Assembly: GCA_025057645.1 (NCBI GenBank)
Contig: JANXBJ010000003.1
Location: 124,001-188,000, forward strand
Length of the DNA stretch: 64,000 nt
Reading direction: 5' to 3'
From: Anaerolineales bacterium
GTDB lineage: Bacteria > Chloroflexota > Anaerolineae > Anaerolineales > UBA4823
Made by a program: the position numbers and the translations under genes. How positions within the stretch are numbered: position 1 is the first letter of the stretch; every line of letters begins with the position of its first letter. The notes under the pieces were generated by a model. It was not told the origin of the DNA. It was given only the letters and a program-made list of their open reading frames with translations, and did not search any database. Shown one piece after another: positions 1-8,786 of the stretch.

Positions 1-726
1 CAAGTGACCGAATTGCACACGATCCTTTCGATGGTGACACCCTTAGGGAAGCTAACTGATCTGCCGACCTTTAAGGAGAAGGCTCGTCAGCAGCCCCACA
101 ACGTCAATTATGGCCTGGTCGGTTATCCGGTCTTGATGACTGCGGATATCACCCTGTATAAGGCCAATGTGGTGCCGGTCGGCATCGACCAGGCCCCGCA
201 CTTGGAGTTCGCTCGAGAAGTGGTCCGCTCTTTCAATTACCGCTTCAAGACCAATGTGCTCATCGAGCCGGAAATGAGGAGTACCGAGGTGCCCAAGGTG
301 CTCGGCATTGACGGTGTGCAGAAGATGAGCAAGAGTCTCAATAACCATATAGAACTGGCTGCTACACCCGAAGAGACTCTGCAAAGGGTGATGCAAATGG
401 TAACCGATCCGCAACGTCAACGGCGCACCGATCCCGGTCGTCCTGAGGTGTGTAATGTCTTCACCTTTCACAAGGTCTTTTCGCCCCCCGAAATGGTAGC
501 CGAGATTGACATAGAATGCCGCCGAGCGGGCATCGGCTGCGTGGAGTGCAAACAGCGCATGGCGGCTAATCTAAACCAGCACCTCGAACCCTTCCGGCAA
601 CGGCGCAGCGAATACGCACGCGACCCCGACTATGTGTGGGACGTATTAAGGGAGGGACGAGAACGGGCAGCTAAGATCGCCCGTCAGACCATGATCGAAG
701 TGCGCCAGGCGGTTGGGTTACCCTAA
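1..726 (+). CDS. trpS: Tryptophan--tRNA ligase, C-terminal part (5' end outside window)
   Basis: The frame is open from the first base, so this is the 3' portion of a gene that begins before the window. The product charges tRNA-Trp with tryptophan in the cytoplasm. The class I signature VQKMSKSLNN is visible at about residues 105-115 of the fragment and is followed by the helical anticodon-binding end with the family-typical run GRPEVCNVFTFHK. The HIGH motif and most of the Rossmann fold are missing because of the window edge. About 240 residues remain of a normal 330-340. dtd follows after 26 bases on the same strand, a reasonable pairing because both act on tRNA charging. No sign of decay. 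Confidence 0.95.
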   Translation, partial: QVTELHTILSMVTPLGKLTDLPTFKEKARQQPHNVNYGLVGYPVLMTADITLYKANVVPVGIDQAPHLEFAREVVRSFNYRFKTNVLIEPEMRSTEVPKVLGIDGVQKMSKSLNNHIELAATPEETLQRVMQMVTDPQRQRRTDPGRPEVCNVFTFHKVFSPPEMVAEIDIECRRAGIGCVECKQRMAANLNQHLEPFRQRRSEYARDPDYVWDVLREGRERAAKIARQTMIEVRQAVGLP

Positions 727-752
727 ACTTGGCCAAAGGTTAAGCTCTTTCT

Positions 753-1190
753 ATGCGCCTTGTCCTTCAGCGCGTTCGAAGAGGCAGCGTTTCCGTAGAT
801 GGAGAAAAGATTGCCGAAATTGGGCCGGGGTTGGTCATCCTTATCGGCGTGGGTCTGAACGATAGGGAGGAAACTGCGCGTGCTCTCGCCGAGAAAACGG
901 CATATTTGCGCATCTTCGAAGACCAAAACGGCAAAATGAATCTCTCCCTTTTGGACGTAGCGGGAGAAGCCCTTGTGGTTTCTCAATTCACCTTGTATGC
1001 AGATGCTCGGAAGGGGCGACGTCCTTCCTTTACCGATGCAGCTTTGCCCGAGCAGGCCAAACCGCTCATCGAATGTTTCGTTCGCCATCTTCAAGGATTA
1101 GGCGTGCCGACCCAATGTGGTCAATTCGGAGCCCATATGCTTGTTTCCATTGAAAATGACGGTCCGGTGACCATCCTTCTGGAGCAATGA
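753..1190 (+). CDS. dtd: D-aminoacyl-tRNA deacylase
   Basis: The 145-residue product hydrolyses D-amino acids (and probably glycine) mischarged on tRNA, keeping D-residues out of proteins. Family landmarks are present: the start MRLVLQRV, the SQFTLYAD segment near residues 78-85, and the NDGPVTILL end that carries the Gly-cisPro motif (GPVT) which inserts into the partner subunit of the homodimer. Length matches the family (about 145-150). It lies 26 bp after trpS and 25 bp before the antiporter gene, so it probably belongs to a run of co-transcribed + strand genes. No unusual residues seen. Confidence 0.95.
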   Translation: MRLVLQRVRRGSVSVDGEKIAEIGPGLVILIGVGLNDREETARALAEKTAYLRIFEDQNGKMNLSLLDVAGEALVVSQFTLYADARKGRRPSFTDAALPEQAKPLIECFVRHLQGLGVPTQCGQFGAHMLVSIENDGPVTILLEQ

Positions 1191-1215
1191 CCGGCTGTTA
1201 GCTGTTAGAGATAAG

Positions 1216-2445
1216 ATGAGCCCATTTCTCCAACTTACATTTGCCCTAGCAATGATCATTGCTCTGGCAAAGCTGGGCAGCTATCTCAGCTTTCGCCTCG
1301 GTCACCCTGCCGTCCTAGGTGAGTTGCTTGTAGGGGTTCTGCTTGGTCCCTCTATCCTCGATTTTCTTCACCTCTCTATTTTTACCGACCAGCATCTGCA
1401 AGAAGTAATCCAAGAGCTGGCCGAGCTGGGGGTAATGTTGCTGATGTTTCTTGCCGGACTCGAGCTGCATATTTCAGAGCTGCTCAAGTCCAGCAAGGTG
1501 GCGATCTTGGCCGGTGTTCTGGGGGTGCTTTTCCCGCTTGCTCTGGGCGCCGGAGGAGGGGTCCTTTTTGCACTCACCCCAAAGAATGCTCTTTTTCTCG
1601 GCTTAACCTTGGCTGCGACAAGCGTAAGCATCTCGGCTCAAACTTTGATCGAGCTTAATCGTTTACGTTCGAAGATCGGCTTTGGTTTACTGGGAGCAGC
1701 CGTCTTCGATGATATCCTAGTCGTATTGGGGCTCTCGGTTTTCACCGCGCTTGCGATGCCTGAGCTCGGGGAGCGTTCTGGGTTCACGATGATCCTGATT
1801 GTGCTGCTTCGCATGGTGATTTTCCTCTTCCTCTCTTCGGCGATCGGTTACTTTTTGTTTCCTCCTATGGCTTTGAAAATTTTCTCTCTTGAGATCAGTC
1901 AGGGACTGATTTCGTTTGTTTTTGTCACCATCCTTCTCTTCGGCTGGCTTGCGGATGTGCTCGGCAAGATGGCTGCAATTACGGGAGCTTTTCTAGCCGG
2001 GCTATGGTTCGCTCGCACGGCGTTGAAAGAGCGCATCTTGTCAGGCATCTCTACGATTGCCTATGGGGTTTTCGTCCCGATCTTTTTTGTTGATGTAGGT
2101 CTAAACGCTAACGTCAGAAGCCTTTTTGGAGGCGATTTCTGGTTGTTTCTCGGCTTATTTTTGATCGCCGTGGTGGGCAAAGTGTTGGGTGTCGCTCTCG
2201 GAGCACTGCTGAGCGGGGACTACAGTCCGCTTGAGGCGCTGGAATTGGGAGTTGGAATGATGTCGCGCGGTGAGGTCGGCCTTATTGTCGCTAGCGTAGG
2301 CATTTCAGAAGGATTCTTGACCGCGGCTTCTTTTTCTGCTATCGTTGGGGTGGTAGTGGCGACCACCCTTTTGACCCCTCCGCTATTACGATATCTCGTG
2401 CAGCGTGAACCCGGGCGAGCGAGAGTGTTTGCAGAAGGTGAATGA
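1216..2445 (+). CDS. CPA2-family cation/proton antiporter (Kef/NapA type)
   Basis: A 409-residue integral membrane protein with about 12-13 hydrophobic segments. The segment ELGVMLLMFLAGLE near residue 70-85 and the DD pair in AAVFDDILVV near residue 160 are typical of CPA2 exchangers, where the acidic pair binds the ion and proton. It probably exchanges Na+ or K+ for H+ across the cell membrane. There is no cytoplasmic TrkA/KTN domain. Instead the next gene starts inside the stop codon (ATGA overlap at 2442-2445) and codes for a small P-II-like protein, which may be the regulatory part. The exact ion cannot be told from sequence. Confidence 0.88.
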   Translation: MSPFLQLTFALAMIIALAKLGSYLSFRLGHPAVLGELLVGVLLGPSILDFLHLSIFTDQHLQEVIQELAELGVMLLMFLAGLELHISELLKSSKVAILAGVLGVLFPLALGAGGGVLFALTPKNALFLGLTLAATSVSISAQTLIELNRLRSKIGFGLLGAAVFDDILVVLGLSVFTALAMPELGERSGFTMILIVLLRMVIFLFLSSAIGYFLFPPMALKIFSLEISQGLISFVFVTILLFGWLADVLGKMAAITGAFLAGLWFARTALKERILSGISTIAYGVFVPIFFVDVGLNANVRSLFGGDFWLFLGLFLIAVVGKVLGVALGALLSGDYSPLEALELGVGMMSRGEVGLIVASVGISEGFLTAASFSAIVGVVVATTLLTPPLLRYLVQREPGRARVFAEGE

Positions 2446-2798
2446 GAATGTACTACCTGGTCCTTCTCATTGTCAATAACCCCGAACAGGTTCCTAAAGT
2501 CCTTCTTCGGTGGGAAGAGTTAGGTGTCACAGGTATTACGATTTTGGAGAGCACAGGGCACGGGAAGCTAAGACGGGCGGGGCTTCTAGAGAACTTTCCC
2601 TTGTTGGTCTCTATCGAGTCCCTTGAGGAAATGCAGGAGATTCATCATCGCACCCTTCTTTCAGTGGTTGACAGCGAAGAGCTGGTTGAAAGGATGATCT
2701 CAACGGTTCAAGAAGCGATCGGTGATTTAGAGAGAGAGCACAGCGGCCTTTTGTTTGTCTTGCCGGTTCTGAGAGCTATTGGCATCTGCAAAGACTAG
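2442..2798 (+). CDS. P-II-like small protein linked to antiporter
   Basis: A 118-residue cytoplasmic protein with a P-II/ferredoxin-like layout: a hydrophobic first strand (MYYLVLLIVNN), a helix with the family-like run VPKVLLRWEELGVTGITILES, then two further strand-helix units ending in a hydrophobic strand. The start ATG overlaps the stop of the antiporter gene (ATGA), which implies translational coupling and a common job. P-II-like proteins bind nucleotides or small ligands as trimers and dock on transporters, so regulation of the upstream antiporter is a fair inference. It lacks the classical GlnB uridylylation Tyr loop, so it is not a canonical nitrogen P-II. Confidence 0.7.
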   Translation: MRMYYLVLLIVNNPEQVPKVLLRWEELGVTGITILESTGHGKLRRAGLLENFPLLVSIESLEEMQEIHHRTLLSVVDSEELVERMISTVQEAIGDLEREHSGLLFVLPVLRAIGICKD

Positions 2799-2847
2799 AA
2801 AATATAGCTAGTAAAACCTTATTACAAACTACGGAGGCAAGCAGATC

Positions 2848-3921
2848 ATGAACGTTGCAGTCGTTTTACAAGGGATTGTGGGAATCCTATGGCTGTTGAT
2901 GGCCGCTCTGATCGTACTAGCGGTTGTGCGCGCTTCACGCGGTAGGAGGGTCTCTAGCCTGGTTACTGCTATCCTGATCACAGCCATTTCGGCCATCCTA
3001 TTGACCTCGGTTAGCGCCGGCCTGGTCTTTATCAAGCCCGAAGAGCGAGGGGTTGTGATTTCCGCTCTTCAACCCAAGGGCTATCGCGAAAAAGCGTTGG
3101 AGCCGGGTCTGCGTTGGGTCATCCCTTACTTTGAGAGTGTGGTGGTCTATTCAATTGCCCGCCAGACCTATACTATGTCAATTGCTCCTCTCGAAGGCGA
3201 GGTGAGAGGCGATGACTCGGTTGCCGCTCGCACAGCAGACGGTCAAGAGGTGTTTTTAGACGCTTCGGTGATTTTTCAGCCGGATCCTGAACAGATTATT
3301 CAACTTCATATCAATTGGCAACGACGCTACGCCGACGAACTAGTTCGCCCTCTTGCAAGAGGGATCATCCGCGATGTGGTGGCAAAGTATCGCGTTGAGG
3401 AAGTCTACAGTACCCGTCGCTCTGAAATCACTCAAGAAATTGCCGAAACCATGCGCCGCAAGTTGGCTGAGAATGGCTTGTTGCTTGTGGATTTTGTCCT
3501 CAGGAACATCACCTTCTCTCCGGAGTATGCCAAATCGGTCGAAGAGAAACAAATTGCCGAGCAGCAAGCGCAGCGAGCTCGCTTCGTGGTAGAACAAAAG
3601 AGGCAAGAAGCACAGCAAGCTATCGAAACCGCACGCGGTCAAGCTGAATCGGCGCGCATTCGTGCCCAAGGCGAAGCCGATGCGCGTCTTATCCAAGCTA
3701 GGGCCGAAGCGGAGGCTCTGCGCTTGATTGCTCAGGCTCTGCAGGAGAATCCGGATTTGCTCACCTATCAATACATTACGAAGTTGGCTCCGAACATTCA
3801 GGTGATGTTGGTGCCGAACAACATGCCCTACCTGCTGCCTTTGCCATCCATGGGGTCTTCTCCTGTGATCACCACGACCCTTCCAACGGCCATAGTGCCC
3901 ACACCGACAGCCACCCCGTAG
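2848..3921 (+). CDS. SPFH (prohibitin/stomatin/flotillin) domain membrane protein
   Basis: The 357-residue product has two hydrophobic N-terminal segments (about residues 5-30 and 38-58), then an SPFH domain with the characteristic GVVISALQPKGYREKALEPG and GLRWVIPYFESVVVYS stretches. It is followed by a long Ala/Glu/Gln/Arg-rich coiled coil (about residues 225-300) and a hydrophobic stretch with a Thr/Pro tail. Such proteins form membrane-anchored oligomeric cages that organise membrane microdomains or shield proteases such as FtsH. An RBS (GGAGG) lies just ahead of the ATG. No protease partner gene is adjacent, so the partner is unknown. Confidence 0.85.
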   Translation: MNVAVVLQGIVGILWLLMAALIVLAVVRASRGRRVSSLVTAILITAISAILLTSVSAGLVFIKPEERGVVISALQPKGYREKALEPGLRWVIPYFESVVVYSIARQTYTMSIAPLEGEVRGDDSVAARTADGQEVFLDASVIFQPDPEQIIQLHINWQRRYADELVRPLARGIIRDVVAKYRVEEVYSTRRSEITQEIAETMRRKLAENGLLLVDFVLRNITFSPEYAKSVEEKQIAEQQAQRARFVVEQKRQEAQQAIETARGQAESARIRAQGEADARLIQARAEAEALRLIAQALQENPDLLTYQYITKLAPNIQVMLVPNNMPYLLPLPSMGSSPVITTTLPTAIVPTPTATP

Positions 3922-4025
3922 TTAGGGTGGTAGGGGGCTGGGAACAAATTTCTTAGCGAATACCGTTGGCAGTGGTTTCTGGTGAGAAAGAGCTATATAG
4001 TCGCAGATCGGGAGCGAAGAGCGCA

Positions 4026-5087
4026 ATGAATGAGCAATATCCTTCCGGGAAGCAGATTCGATTGACAAGCCTATCCAGCTGTGCGGGTTGAGCATCCAAG
4101 CTGAGCGCAGAAGCGCTGGCGCAGGTGCTGCGCCCGATCCGAGCCATTTTTCAGGAGTCGCAGGAGCCGAGGTTGCTTGTGGGGCTGGACGAGCCAGATG
4201 ATGCTGCCGTATGGCAGTTGGACGAGGAGAAAGCCCTTGTCATAACGACAGACTTCTTTACCCCTGTAGTCGATGATCCTTACGATTACGGAGCGATCGC
4301 CGCGGCTAATTCTCTCTCCGATGTGTATGCCATGGGGGGAAGGCCATTTCTGGCGCTAAATATCGCCGCTCTTCCCCCCGAGCTGCCCACAGAGACTCTC
4401 ACCGAGATCATTCGAGGGGGAGCCGAAAAAGCCCGTGAAGCCGGTGTGGTTATCGCCGGAGGCCACACCATCCAAGATAAGGAGCCGAAATATGGCTTAG
4501 TAGCTATTGGTTTCGTTCACCCAAGAAACTTCCTGCGGAAGAGCGGCGCAAGTCCCGGAGATCAGCTTATCCTTACTAAACCCCTTGGCTTTGGTACCAC
4601 CACCACCGCCCTAAAGCGTGGCTTGGTGTGCGAAGAACATATCGGCGAAGCCGTAGAATGGATGAAAAAGCTTAACCGCCAGGCGTCGGAGATCGCTCAA
4701 CAGGTCGGGCTTACCACTGCCACCGATATTACCGGTTACAGTCTGCTCGGTCACGCTTGGGAGATCGCCTCGCTCTCTGGGGTCGGCTTACGCCTGAATT
4801 TCGAGGCAATCCCGTTTATCCCAGGGGCCAAAGAGTATGCTGCGCAATTCATTTTCCCGGGCGGCGCCTTCGACAACCGCTCGTATTTTCAAGCCCATGT
4901 GCGCTTTGACGCCAAACTGAGCGAAGCCGAGCAAATGTTGCTCTTTGATCCCCAAACCAGCGGTGGATTGCTTTTTGCGGTCCCGCCTTCACGGCTGCGG
5001 GCTTTTGAACAAGCCGCACAACAACTCAGTCAGCCCTACTGGATTATTGGGGAGGTAACTTCTAGCGAGATCATCGAAGTGATCTAG
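4026..5087 (+). CDS. selD: Selenide, water dikinase, probable selenoprotein (in-frame TGA = Sec22)
   Basis: SelD makes selenophosphate from selenide and ATP, the selenium donor for Sec-tRNA and selenouridine. A plain ORF caller would start at GTG 4125 and lose the catalytic N-terminus. Reading upstream in the same frame from ATG 4026 gives 353 residues: IRLTSLSSCAG-TGA-ASKLSAEALAQVLRPI. The TGA (4089-4091) falls where other SelD proteins carry the catalytic Cys or Sec (E. coli Cys17), and the Lys three residues later (K25) matches the catalytic Lys20 at the same spacing. Downstream, the DDAAVW and GGHTI segments are normal. A hairpin 13 nt after the TGA can serve as SECIS. The stop overlaps the convergent NifU-like gene by 4 bp. 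Confidence 0.9.
4089..4133 (+). promoter_or_regulatory. UGA-Sec codon and candidate bacterial SECIS hairpin in selD
   Basis: TGA at 4089-4091 is followed after 13 nt by GCGCAG (4105-4110), which pairs perfectly with CTGCGC (4128-4133). The 17-nt interior can pair further through a GCGC/GCGC step. Bacterial SECIS elements sit within the coding region at about this distance after the UGA, so position and shape agree. The helix was found by eye and its fit to SelB was not tested. Confidence 0.6.
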
Positions 5088-5332
5088 CTCGCCGGGGATT
5101 CGGACTCAACCTTTTCGATCTGAGGAAAGAATTGCTTGACTGTCCCTTCCACCCAGCCATGCAAAGTAGTTGGTTGCAGAGGACATCCTAAACAAGCGCC
5201 ACCCAATCGCACCTTGAGAACCTTGCCGTCAAAGGACAGAAACTCAACCGAACCTCCGTGATATTGCTCGATGTAAGCACTCAACCGTTCGATTAGATCT
5301 CGTAGTTGCTGCTCAACAGATGCCTCGGTCAT
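5084..5332 (-). CDS. NifU-like C-terminal domain protein
   Basis: An 82-residue protein made of a single NifU C-terminal (Nfu) domain with the expected Cys-X2-Cys pair (Cys47-Leu-Gly-Cys50), which bridges a 4Fe-4S cluster between two subunits. Such proteins scaffold or carry Fe-S clusters to target apoproteins in the cytoplasm. It starts 9 bp after the cNMP-binding gene on the same strand, so the two are probably co-transcribed. Its 3' end overlaps the convergent selD stop by 4 bp. No iscS or suf genes are next to it. Confidence 0.88.
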   Translation of the reverse strand: MTEASVEQQLRDLIERLSAYIEQYHGGSVEFLSFDGKVLKVRLGGACLGCPLQPTTLHGWVEGTVKQFFPQIEKVESESPAS

Positions 5333-5341
5333 TCTTTCCTC

Positions 5342-5818
5342 CTATGGCTCACAAACGGTGGCGATCAAGCCCTGCTTGAGGAGCGTCATCACTTCTTTGC
5401 GCGTGCTGTGAAGGCGTTCCGCAATCACGTCAGCCAATCGTTCGAGGACAATAACACCTGTGTCGGGGTGTTGTCTACACAATCGGCGCAAGTCATCCCC
5501 GCGCACGCAAAGCAGCTTAGAATCGGCGGCGCAGATCGCTCCCGAAGTGTAGTGTCGGCTTCCCAGAGCAGCCGACCACCCCACAATTCCTCCGGGTTTC
5601 ACCCGAGCCACAACGATTTCCGGTCCATCCTCGGGCTTGTAGCGCACGATCACTTCCCCATGCACCACCAGATAGAGGAGATCGGCAACATCCCCTTGTT
5701 CGAACAAAAGCTCTCCCTCTCTGCAGCTACAAGGCATGAAGAGGGGCTTGAGTAGGGCGAGCTGTTTGGGAGATAAATCGGCGAAAAAGGGTGAGCGTTC
5801 GAAAATATCTTCGTTCAT
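5342..5818 (-). CDS. Cyclic-nucleotide-binding-domain protein without DNA-binding domain
   Basis: The 158 residues form one cNMP-binding beta-roll: FADLSPKQLALLKPLF, the GELLFEQGDVADLLYLVVHGEV core, and the VARVKPGGIVGWSAAL segment where Crp proteins contact the phosphate. It ends after the C-helix with no winged-helix domain, so it is not a complete Crp/Fnr regulator. It may sense a nucleotide or redox state and act by protein contact. The phosphate-binding Arg of Crp (RSALG type) is not evident; GWSAAL replaces GEMALL-like sequence, so cAMP binding is doubtful. It is followed by the NifU-like gene after 9 bp. Confidence 0.8.
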   Translation of the reverse strand: MNEDIFERSPFFADLSPKQLALLKPLFMPCSCREGELLFEQGDVADLLYLVVHGEVIVRYKPEDGPEIVVARVKPGGIVGWSAALGSRHYTSGAICAADSKLLCVRGDDLRRLCRQHPDTGVIVLERLADVIAERLHSTRKEVMTLLKQGLIATVCEP

Positions 5819-5883
5819 GGTTGCTTTCTACCTACCTGCCGTAATTACCCCAAATTTACCTGAGAATCTTGCCTCTCACATAG

Positions 5884-5917
5884 TGGCAAATGTCATATTT
5901 GGGAGGATGATTTGCCA
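5884..5917. promoter_or_regulatory. 8-bp inverted repeat upstream of cNMP-domain gene
   Basis: TGGCAAAT (5884-5891) and ATTTGCCA (5910-5917) are perfect inverted arms separated by 18 nt. They lie 66 bp upstream of the minus-strand gene start at 5818. The arrangement could be an operator for a dimeric regulator or a small hairpin. No function can be assigned. Confidence 0.35.
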
Positions 5918-5926
5918 TAAATCAAA

Positions 5927-5959
5927 TCATGCCTCCAAGCGGAGACCTTGGAGGCATGA
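5927..5959 (-). terminator. Intrinsic terminator after the Clp ATPase gene
   Basis: A 13-bp perfect stem (TCATGCCTCCAAG with CTTGGAGGCATGA) around a 7-nt loop. Read on the minus strand it lies 37 nt past the Clp ATPase stop and is followed by a T-rich stretch (TTTGATTT). Confidence 0.8.
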
Positions 5960-5995
5960 CATTCGGCAGGCCTAGGAAGGGGAGAAGCCCAAGTG

Positions 5996-8476
5996 TTACA
6001 CTGTCAGGGCGCTTTCCTTGGCGAGAGGGAGAGTAGCTTGTTCTTTGCGTTGAAAGATTAGTTGGTTGGTGTTTGGGTCGACATCCACCCAGAGGTGATC
6101 GCCTTCTTTGAACTCACCGGCCAACAGGCGCAGCGATAGAGGACTCTCGAGGTGTTTTTGGATTGCCCGCTTTAGCGGCCGTGCCCCAAAGGTTGGATCG
6201 TAGCCGACTTCGGCGAGCCAGTTGCGTGCAGCCTCACTTAGCTCAACTGTGATCCCGTGTTCGCTAAGGCGTTCTTGCACTTCTTTCATCTGAAGGTCTA
6301 CGATCTCACGCATATGCTCGAGCGAGAGCGGCGAGAACATGATTATCTCGTCGATCCGATTGAGGAACTCGGGACGGAAAGTGCTCTTCAGAGCTTTCTC
6401 GATCTTTTCTTGGGCTAGGCGCTCTTCGCTACTATCTGTGCGTTGCAGGAAGCCTAAGCTGCCCGACTTGCGCACAAATTCAGTGCCGAGATTGCTGGTC
6501 ATGATTAGAACGGTGTTGCGGAAGTCGACTACGTTTCCTTGTCCGTCGGTCAAACGTCCGTCGTCCAGAATCTGCAAGAGGGCATTCCAGACTTCAGGGT
6601 GAGCTTTCTCAATTTCGTCAAATAGAATCACGCGGTAAGGCCGTCGCCGCACCGCTTCGGTGAGTTGTCCGCCTTCCTCGTAGCCGACATATCCCGGCGG
6701 GGCGCCAAAGAGGCGCGAGACGGTATGTTGCTCGCGATATTCGCTCATATCGATCCGCACTAAGGCATCCTCGTTGTCGAACAAGAATTCCGCCAAGGCT
6801 TTAGCGAGTTCAGTTTTCCCTACCCCGGAAGGGCCAATGAAAATGAACGAACCGATCGGGCGGCGAGGGTCTTTTAGGCCTGAGCGTGCTCTTCGGATAG
6901 CATCTGAGACGGCTTTGATCGCTTCGTCCTGACCTTTGATGCGCTCATGTAAACGCTCTTCCATGTGGAGAAGCTTTTCCGCTTCGGTTTCCATCATTTG
7001 CGCAACGGGAATGCCCGTCCATTGCGCCACAACCTCGGCAATATCTTGAGCATCGACCACTTCGTCCAATTGGTGTTCGGCTTCCCACTTATCCCGCTTA
7101 GCGTTGAACTCGGCTTCAAGGCGCAATCGCTCGGATTTCTTCTGAGCGGCACGCTCATAATCACGCTCGAGCCCAGCTTGTTCTTCTTCTGCAGCCAGAC
7201 GTTCGATCTCACTCTTCAGGGCTTTCAGATCAGGGGGAAGCGAATATAGGGCGATGCGCAGTTTGGCTGCAGCTTCGTCCATTAGGTCGATCGCCTTGTC
7301 GGGCAGACGGCGATCAGTCACGTAACGGGCGGATAGGCGCGCGGCAGCTACCAGAGCTTCGTCAGAAAAATGGACCTTGTGGTGGGCTTCATAGCGATCG
7401 CGCAACCCCCGCAACATCTGAATGGTCTCTTCTACGCTGGGCTCCTCCACGAAGACCGGTGCAAAGCGGCGTTCAAGAGCGGCGTCTTTCTCGATGTATT
7501 TGCGGTATTCGTCAAGGGTGGTTGCCCCAATACACTGTAGCTCACCCCGTGCTAGGGCCGGCTTGAGCATATTTGAGGCGTCCATCGCTCCCTGAGCTGC
7601 GCCTGCACCCACAACTGTGTGCAGCTCGTCGATAAACATAATGATCTCGCCTTGAGCGCGTTGAATTTCCTCGATCACCGCCTTGAGACGTTCTTCGAAT
7701 TCGCCGCGGAAGCGAGAACCGGCGATCATGCTGCCTAGGTCCAGGGCGAGCACACGCTTGCCGCTCAGGATTTCGGGGACGTCGTTGTTGGCGATCTTTT
7801 GGGCCAAGCCTTCGACAATGGCTGTCTTCCCAACCCCTGCTTCCCCGATGAGGACCGGATTGTTTTTGGTTCGCCGAGAGAGGATTTGGATCACACGCAA
7901 GATTTCTGCATCGCGGCCGATCACGGGGTCAAGTTTGCCTTCGCGAGCTGCTTGGGTTAGATCACGCGAGTACTTCTCTAGGGTGCGGTATCGCGTTTCG
8001 GCTTGGGGATCGGTGACCCTTTGACCGCCGCGGATGTGCTGAATCGCTTCGTAAACGCGTTCGCGGGTTACGCCAGCTCCTTCTAAAAGGCGCGCCGCAG
8101 GGGTGCTGCGCTCGCTTAGGATGGCTAGGAAAATGTGTTCGGTTGAGATATACTCGTCTCGTAAACGGTTAGCTTCCTCGTTGGCCAGATCGATAATGCG
8201 CTTTACTCTTGGAGTGATAAAAATCTGCCCAGCTCCTCCCCCGAAAATGTTCGCTTTAGGGCTAGTGCGCAAAATGTAGTCCAAACGCTCCATAAGCGCG
8301 GTGGTATCCACCTTAAGCGCCTCTAGGATTTGTGAAACCACGCCCTGAGGCTGTTCGATCAGTGCAAGTAAAATGTGCTCAGTGTCAATTTGATTGTGCC
8401 CATAACGCTGGATAATCTCAGCGGCGCGCTGGGCTGCTTCTTGGGCTCGTTCGGTAAAGCGGTCAAATCGCATCAT
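5996..8476 (-). CDS. Clp ATPase (ClpC-like, first of two)
   Basis: An 826-residue Hsp100 unfoldase with an N-terminal double Clp repeat (residues 1-145), AAA-1 with Walker [10 protein letters not shown] near residue 210, a short UVR-like middle segment near 410-460, and AAA-2 with Walker [10 protein letters not shown] near 560 followed by the [19 protein letters not shown] pore region. The middle segment is short, as in ClpC, not the long coiled coil of ClpB. A loop with LGF (in [10 protein letters not shown]) occupies the position of the ClpP-docking IGF/L tripeptide, so partnership with ClpP is likely. It shares family with the ClpC gene at 15.0-17.5 kb, but the two differ widely. It has its own terminator. 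Confidence 0.85.
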   Translation of the reverse strand: MMRFDRFTERAQEAAQRAAEIIQRYGHNQIDTEHILLALIEQPQGVVSQILEALKVDTTALMERLDYILRTSPKANIFGGGAGQIFITPRVKRIIDLANEEANRLRDEYISTEHIFLAILSERSTPAARLLEGAGVTRERVYEAIQHIRGGQRVTDPQAETRYRTLEKYSRDLTQAAREGKLDPVIGRDAEILRVIQILSRRTKNNPVLIGEAGVGKTAIVEGLAQKIANNDVPEILSGKRVLALDLGSMIAGSRFRGEFEERLKAVIEEIQRAQGEIIMFIDELHTVVGAGAAQGAMDASNMLKPALARGELQCIGATTLDEYRKYIEKDAALERRFAPVFVEEPSVEETIQMLRGLRDRYEAHHKVHFSDEALVAAARLSARYVTDRRLPDKAIDLMDEAAAKLRIALYSLPPDLKALKSEIERLAAEEEQAGLERDYERAAQKKSERLRLEAEFNAKRDKWEAEHQLDEVVDAQDIAEVVAQWTGIPVAQMMETEAEKLLHMEERLHERIKGQDEAIKAVSDAIRRARSGLKDPRRPIGSFIFIGPSGVGKTELAKALAEFLFDNEDALVRIDMSEYREQHTVSRLFGAPPGYVGYEEGGQLTEAVRRRPYRVILFDEIEKAHPEVWNALLQILDDGRLTDGQGNVVDFRNTVLIMTSNLGTEFVRKSGSLGFLQRTDSSEERLAQEKIEKALKSTFRPEFLNRIDEIIMFSPLSLEHMREIVDLQMKEVQERLSEHGITVELSEAARNWLAEVGYDPTFGARPLKRAIQKHLESPLSLRLLAGEFKEGDHLWVDVDPNTNQLIFQRKEQATLPLAKESALTV

Positions 8477-8786
8477 AGTGTTCTAGGTCCTTCCTTACAG
8501 TAGCCGAACTTTTCCTGACTAGGAAACTCGAATATTATTACAAATTTCTCTCGGGGGATTATATCCCTTATTCCATTAGCATTTTCTCGGACCGCTGTTA
8601 ACATTGCATTAGAATGAACCGGCTTCGCATTTTTGGGCTTGATGCGGTTTGAACTCAGCTCAGAAGGGAAAATCGGCGCAAGCGCTCGAGTGAGGTTGGC
8701 AATACCATGGGTGTTCGAACGCAAGGAAAGAACGAGCCTGCGGAGAGAGTTTTGTGCAGAGAAGTGCATCGCTGGGTTTTTGAACC
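8477..8786 (-). promoter_or_regulatory. Intergenic region between ftsK and Clp ATPase genes; -10 candidate at 8558-8563
   Basis: This 310-bp gap holds no convincing gene. A perfect TATAAT on the minus strand (8563 to 8558) lies about 80 nt before the Clp ATPase start and may be its -10 box, but no good -35 is visible. I see no CIRCE or CtsR-type repeat, so heat-shock control by HrcA or CtsR is not supported. Small frames here (98 and 70 codons) look like shadows. Confidence 0.35.

Noticed and set aside
4125..5087. SelD starting at GTG 4125
   Set aside because: It lacks the catalytic N-terminus. The in-frame ATG at 4026 with a TGA at the Sec/Cys site explains the missing part better.
8477..8786. 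Possible CIRCE element before the Clp ATPase gene
   Set aside because: No TTAGCACTC/GAGTGCTAA pair is present on either strand.
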